Source of the DNA: Bacillota bacterium
Lineage (GTDB): Bacteria > Bacillota > Clostridia > Oscillospirales > Ethanoligenentaceae
Length of the DNA stretch: 16,005 bases
Assembly: GCA_023391535.1 (NCBI GenBank)
Contig: JAEWAU010000116.1
Coordinates: forward strand, 1 to 16,005
Direction: 5' to 3'
How positions within the stretch are numbered: the stretch's first letter is position 1; each line of letters opens with the position of its first letter. A program made the translations under genes and the position numbers. Positions 13,122 to 16,005 of the stretch are shown here, in pieces. The notes beneath the pieces were generated by a model that had not been told where the DNA came from, did not search any database, and saw only the letters and a list, made by a program, of their open reading frames with translations.

Positions 13122-14504
13122 TCAAAACCCTCCGTACACATAACCGTGCGTCACCTCGCCGCCCGCATAGCGGGCCGGGCGCCGCTCGGGCATCCCGTTT
13201 TCAATTTCCGGCTCCTCCCGCCGCGTCCGAACGCCAAACGGCCGCATCACGGCCCAGTAGCGCAGGGCGTCGGGCGCGTGGGTCAGCTCGTGCGGCGCAC
13301 CCGCAGCGTCGTTGGGCCTTTTGGCATCGTATTGCAGCAGCGGCATCACGCGCACGAGATTCGGGCAGGTGGAAAAAATCTTCAGCCGGCTGGTCGCCCG
13401 CCCCGTTCCCGGCTCCCGGTAGATTTTCAGCCATTCGCGCAGGGCCATCCAGCCGTCGATGCGCGCGTTGTCGGCCTTCGTGAGCAACACGCCGCCCTGC
13501 GCGAACTCCTCTGCCTGCGTCCTTCCGGTGCTGCGGCTCTGGCTCCACAGGTCGGGCGGCGCGAGGCGCAGGTAAACGCGCTCGTCCGGCTCCTCGGCCG
13601 CAAGAATGGCTTTCGCCGCCTCGCTGATAATCAGCCCCTGCCGCCCGGGCAGGTCCTTGCCCTGGTACAGCTCCCGGTACACAAGCGCCCCGCCGTCCGG
13701 CAGCACCGCAATCCAGTAGGCCGCGAGCATGTCGAGGCCGTAATCCATGGTGAAATAGCGCCGCGCGCCGCCCGGGAGCTGCCGCGGCGGCACCACGTGG
13801 ATCTCCTGCCGCCATTCGCTGAAAAATTGGCCCGAAACGGCGTCCCAGCGGCCGTTCAGCCACCCGCTCCGGAGGTTTTCGGGCAAAAGCTCCAGCATAT
13901 GCCGGTATTCCGGGCCGTTGTGGGGGTTATCCCACACGAAGGACTGGATGAACACATAGTCCTCCGGGTTTTCGGCCCGCGCGTACACGCGGTCCACAAA
14001 CAGCCGCTTCACCCACGCGTGCCCCACGCCGCCCGGGTTGCAGGTGAGGTAAACGCGCCGCGGCCATTCGGCTTTTCCGCCCCGGCAGATGGCGCACAGC
14101 ACGGCGAACTGGCTTTCCGTAAGCTGCGTGGCCTCGTCCACGCACACGATCTGGTACGACTGCCCCTGCAGATGGTCGAGGTCCGCATCCGCGTCGCAGT
14201 AGCCGAACCGGATGCCGCTCCCGTTTTTCCAGGTAAAATGCAGGTCGGCCTCGTTCCATCGGGCCGAGTCGCGGATCATCGCGCGCAGAGGCGCCAGGTG
14301 ATTTTGCTTCACATCCTTCTGCGTCTGCCGCAGAATCAGAATCTGGATGCCCGGGTACGCCTTTGCCAGGCAGCAGCATTTGAAATCCAGCGCCCACGAT
14401 TTTCCCCCGCCGCGCGCCCCGCCGTAGCACACGAAGGGCGCGGCGGCCTTGAGGAACTCGAGCTGCCTCGGAGTGGGGCGGTAACGGCTCGGGTCAAATT
14501 CCAT
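13122..14504 (-). CDS. terL: Terminase large subunit (TerL)
   Basis: 460 residues from ATG 14504, four bases after the previous stop; a further ATG at 14543 would overlap that gene and is less likely on length. ATPase motifs are Walker A GGARGGGKS (residues 28-36), Walker B IVCVDEA (119-125, Glu124 catalytic) and coupling motif TCNPGG (154-159). The C-terminal nuclease shows FTMDYGLD (Asp254), an acidic KADNARIDGW segment and the terminal HAPDALRYW, giving the RNase H-like metal-binding residues. It is intact and full length. It translocates DNA into the prohead through the portal and cuts it. The family resembles headful-type Terminase_6/3 enzymes; the packaging mode is not decidable here. 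Confidence 0.96.
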   Translation of the reverse strand: MEFDPSRYRPTPRQLEFLKAAAPFVCYGGARGGGKSWALDFKCCCLAKAYPGIQILILRQTQKDVKQNHLAPLRAMIRDSARWNEADLHFTWKNGSGIRFGYCDADADLDHLQGQSYQIVCVDEATQLTESQFAVLCAICRGGKAEWPRRVYLTCNPGGVGHAWVKRLFVDRVYARAENPEDYVFIQSFVWDNPHNGPEYRHMLELLPENLRSGWLNGRWDAVSGQFFSEWRQEIHVVPPRQLPGGARRYFTMDYGLDMLAAYWIAVLPDGGALVYRELYQGKDLPGRQGLIISEAAKAILAAEEPDERVYLRLAPPDLWSQSRSTGRTQAEEFAQGGVLLTKADNARIDGWMALREWLKIYREPGTGRATSRLKIFSTCPNLVRVMPLLQYDAKRPNDAAGAPHELTHAPDALRYWAVMRPFGVRTRREEPEIENGMPERRPARYAGGEVTHGYVYGGF

Positions 14505-14508
14505 GCGC

Positions 14509-14940
14509 TCACCCGGCAAACTGCCGCAGCGCCGCGTCGGCATCGGCCTCCTGCCAGGCCGCGTCGGGCGTCCGCCCCGTCATGCGCTCCACGGCCTCCT
14601 CCGTTTTCACGGGGAGCCGGCGGCACCATTCGTCCTCCGTCACCAGCCGAAACTGCCGCAGCAGGTCCGAAACGCGGTAGGCGCTGCCCGGCGCGTCGAG
14701 CTTTCCGCTCTCCAGCTCCAGCAGGTGCTCCGGGCGGCAGCGCAGATATACCGCCAGCCCCGCGCAGGTGTGCAGGCTTTCGGCGCGCAGGTATTCGTTG
14801 ATCTTCCGGCACAGGCGGTTCCAGTCCTTGCGCGCGCCGCCGAATTCCGTGCCCAGCCCCACCTGCGGAGTCAGGTCCGCCGGTTCCCGTTTGGCCGGCG
14901 CGCTTCCCAATGGCTTTTCCGTTCCCGTTGTTTTCGGCAT
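14509..14940 (-). CDS. Terminase small subunit candidate
   Basis: First late gene, 143 residues from ATG 14940, chosen for the ideal AAAGGAGG seven bases upstream; the frame is open further upstream only by chance across the promoter. Residues about 35-85 (DWNRLCRKINEYLRAESLHT, then CAGLAVYLRCRPEHLLELES) look like a DNA-binding helical domain with a helix-turn-helix feel, followed by an acidic tail (TPDAAWQEADADAALRQFAG) suited to contact the large subunit. Small terminases recognise the packaging start and load TerL. Identification rests mainly on adjacency to terL and on size; the sequence is not a close match to a family I can name. Confidence 0.72.
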   Translation of the reverse strand: MPKTTGTEKPLGSAPAKREPADLTPQVGLGTEFGGARKDWNRLCRKINEYLRAESLHTCAGLAVYLRCRPEHLLELESGKLDAPGSAYRVSDLLRQFRLVTEDEWCRRLPVKTEEAVERMTGRTPDAAWQEADADAALRQFAG

Positions 14941-14979
14941 GCGGTTTCCTCCTTTTTCCGTTCGCGTTCTGTGCCTTGA

Positions 14980-15009
14980 ATTATACGTGCGGTAAATATC
15001 GATTGTCAA
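14980..15009 (-). promoter_or_regulatory. Late-operon promoter
   Basis: On the minus strand TTGACA (15009-15004) and TATAAT (14985-14980) both match consensus exactly, separated by 18 bases. Predicted start is about 14973, giving a leader of some 30 nt before the TerS ribosome binding site. No other good promoter is seen in front of the 15-gene late operon. Confidence 0.88.
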
Positions 15010-15181
15010 TCCACGAATTTTCTGCATGTATTCTGTCATATTATAATGTTTTATTACAATATGTATATTATTTTGTTCCCGTTTGCCGCGGGAAAAAGCC
15101 TGCTTTGCAGCGTTCTCGGCGCGCCCGTAGCGGCCTGCGCCGAATTTTGACGTCATCTTTCTTTTTCTCTTTCCGCGGGTG

Positions 15182-15190
15182 TGGTATACT
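15182..15190 (+). promoter_or_regulatory. Extended -10 promoter for the oxidoreductase gene
   Basis: TGG followed by TATACT (15185-15190) is an extended -10 element. No good -35 lies at 16-18 nt (only TTTTTC at 15162-15167). Predicted start is about 15197, with a 46-nt leader ending in GGAGGAA. Confidence 0.6.
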
Positions 15191-15242
15191 GGTGCCGATC
15201 CAATAAAAATAAAAAACAACCGGTCCGTCCGGAGGAATCGCC

Positions 15243-15968
15243 ATGAACGTCACCGTCGTCTACGGCACACAGCGCCACGGAAGCACCTGGCACACCGCGC
15301 AGCTGCTGCTCTCCGCCCTCGCGGCGCGCGAACCGCTCGAACTCACGGAATTTACCCTCCCGCGCGATATGCCGCATTTCTGTGCGGGCTGCTCCTCCTG
15401 CTTCGCGCGCGGCGAGAACGCCTGCCCCCACGCCGCCAGCGTGCAGCCCATCGCCGCCGCGCTGGAAGCGGCGGATGTCGTCGTGCTCTGCTCCCCCACG
15501 TACGTCTACGACGTGTGCGGCTCGCTCAAGGCGCTGCTCGATCATCTCGCCTATCGCTGGATGCCGCACCGCCCCTCGCCGGGGCTTGCCCGCGCCGTGG
15601 GCGTGGGGCTCTGCACCACGGCGGGCGGCGGCGCGCGCCGCACGCTGGGCACCATCCGCAAAAGCCTCACGTTCTGGTGCTGCAGGCGCGTGTTTACCTT
15701 CGGCAAGCCCGTGGCCGCCGTGGATTGGGAGGGCGTTAGCCCGAAGAACCGCACGTTCATTGAGCACCGGATGCGCGCGCTCGCGGAAAAGATCCTCCGC
15801 GCGCGGTGGAAAGGCCCGCGCCTTTCCACCCGGTTTTTGTTCGGCATCATGAAAAAAGTCCAGCAGCGTTTTTCCTGGAATCCCACCGACCACGCCTATT
15901 GGGAAAGTCTTGGGTACTTTTCCGGCCGCAATCCGTGGACATCGGAGCCGGAACCGAACCGCTCCTGA
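15243..15968 (+). CDS. Flavodoxin-like NAD(P)H-dependent FMN oxidoreductase
   Basis: 241 residues. The opening VTVVYGTQRHGSTWHTAQLL is the phosphate-binding strand-loop-helix of the flavodoxin/NADPH-FMN reductase fold. CAGCSSCFARGENACPH (residues about 47-63) is the four-cysteine cluster region found in iron-sulfur flavoproteins and related reductases. VVVLCSPTYVYDVCGSLKALLDHL is the second flavin loop. The C-terminal 60 residues are basic and aromatic (KKVQQRFSWNPTDHAYWESL). It probably transfers electrons from NAD(P)H to quinones or other small acceptors in the cytosol. It has its own promoter, no phage character, and is divergent from the late operon, so it is most likely flanking chromosome. 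The cysteines could hold Fe-S or simply be structural. Confidence 0.88.
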   Translation: MNVTVVYGTQRHGSTWHTAQLLLSALAAREPLELTEFTLPRDMPHFCAGCSSCFARGENACPHAASVQPIAAALEAADVVVLCSPTYVYDVCGSLKALLDHLAYRWMPHRPSPGLARAVGVGLCTTAGGGARRTLGTIRKSLTFWCCRRVFTFGKPVAAVDWEGVSPKNRTFIEHRMRALAEKILRARWKGPRLSTRFLFGIMKKVQQRFSWNPTDHAYWESLGYFSGRNPWTSEPEPNRS

Positions 15969-16005
15969 ACGGCCGAAAAATCCGCCGTAAAGCGCGGGGC
16001 GCCCG

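Larger units (their letters stand above)
14941..15242. other. AT-rich spacer between late operon and flanking host-like gene
   Basis: This 302-nt gap contains the late promoter, then an AT-rich block (about 14975-15075) in an otherwise GC-rich window, including the imperfect inverted repeat ATTATAAT (15040-15047) / ATTACAAT (15053-15060). The part 15080-15160 is GC-rich again with no convincing gene. Ribosome binding site GGAGGAA at 15230-15236 belongs to the gene at 15243. No tRNA or integrase seen. The prophage's right attachment site, if it is here, cannot be placed without the empty site. Confidence 0.65.

Noticed and set aside
15028..15038. ACAGAAT near the late promoter as a repressor half-site (compare TTCAGAAT)
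   Set aside because: Only a six-base core matches and no symmetric partner is nearby; this is expected by chance in an AT-rich stretch.
15068..15253. 61-residue minus-strand ORF running over the oxidoreductase start
   Set aside because: No ribosome binding site, low-complexity basic composition, and it covers the promoter and start of the plus-strand gene.
17..16004. GGGGCGCC near both ends of the window as att repeats
   Set aside because: Only about nine GC-rich bases are shared, both near likely terminators, and the right copy lies past a host-like gene; not enough for an attachment site.

Overview
The window shows most or all of a compact, temperate, podovirus-like prophage in a GC-rich Gram-positive genome. 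The consensus sigma-A type promoters, strong AGGAGG-like ribosome binding sites, an ICEBs1/phi105-style repressor plus ImmA pair, an amidase endolysin and small holin-like proteins suggest a Firmicute, most likely a GC-rich clostridial lineage. That host assignment is inference; no marker gene is present.

Layout. The left end (1-42) is the right part of an intrinsic terminator. Positions 43-1015 (minus strand) hold an immunity cassette: an XRE-type repressor whose end overlaps the start of an ImmA/IrrE-type zinc peptidase. Positions 1016-1290 are the switch: a 27-bp palindromic operator, a consensus rightward promoter, a probable leftward promoter, and a second palindrome at the predicted rightward transcription start. 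Positions 1291-2202 (plus strand) are a very short early operon with two helix-turn-helix proteins and two small ORFs. A bidirectional terminator at 2202-2255 separates it from the convergent late operon.

The late operon runs leftward from a TTGACA-N18-TATAAT promoter at 14980-15009. In order it encodes a small terminase candidate, the large terminase, a small membrane protein, a P22-like portal, a scaffold, an HK97-fold capsid, a decoration protein, a gp4-like head-tail adaptor with an internal duplication, a gp10-like tail stabilisation protein, a coiled-coil protein, a beta-propeller tail protein, a small beta-rich protein, an amidase endolysin, a membrane/coiled-coil protein and a holin candidate. 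There is no tape measure, tail tube, sheath or tail-assembly chaperone, which fits a short-tailed particle. Positions 15243-15968 (plus strand) are a flavodoxin-like NAD(P)H-dependent oxidoreductase that looks like flanking host DNA.

How it works together. The repressor should hold the early and perhaps the late genes silent, and the peptidase should cleave it on induction. Late genes then package DNA into a short-tailed particle and lyse the host through holin and amidase. The main oddity is what is missing: no integrase, recombinase, replication, primase, helicase or single-strand-binding gene lies between the immunity cassette and the host-like gene. Such genes may lie left of the window, or the element may be a satellite, a degraded prophage or a domesticated particle locus. 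RNA hairpins at several late-gene junctions, notably on either side of the capsid/decoration pair, suggest post-transcriptional tuning of late gene dosage.
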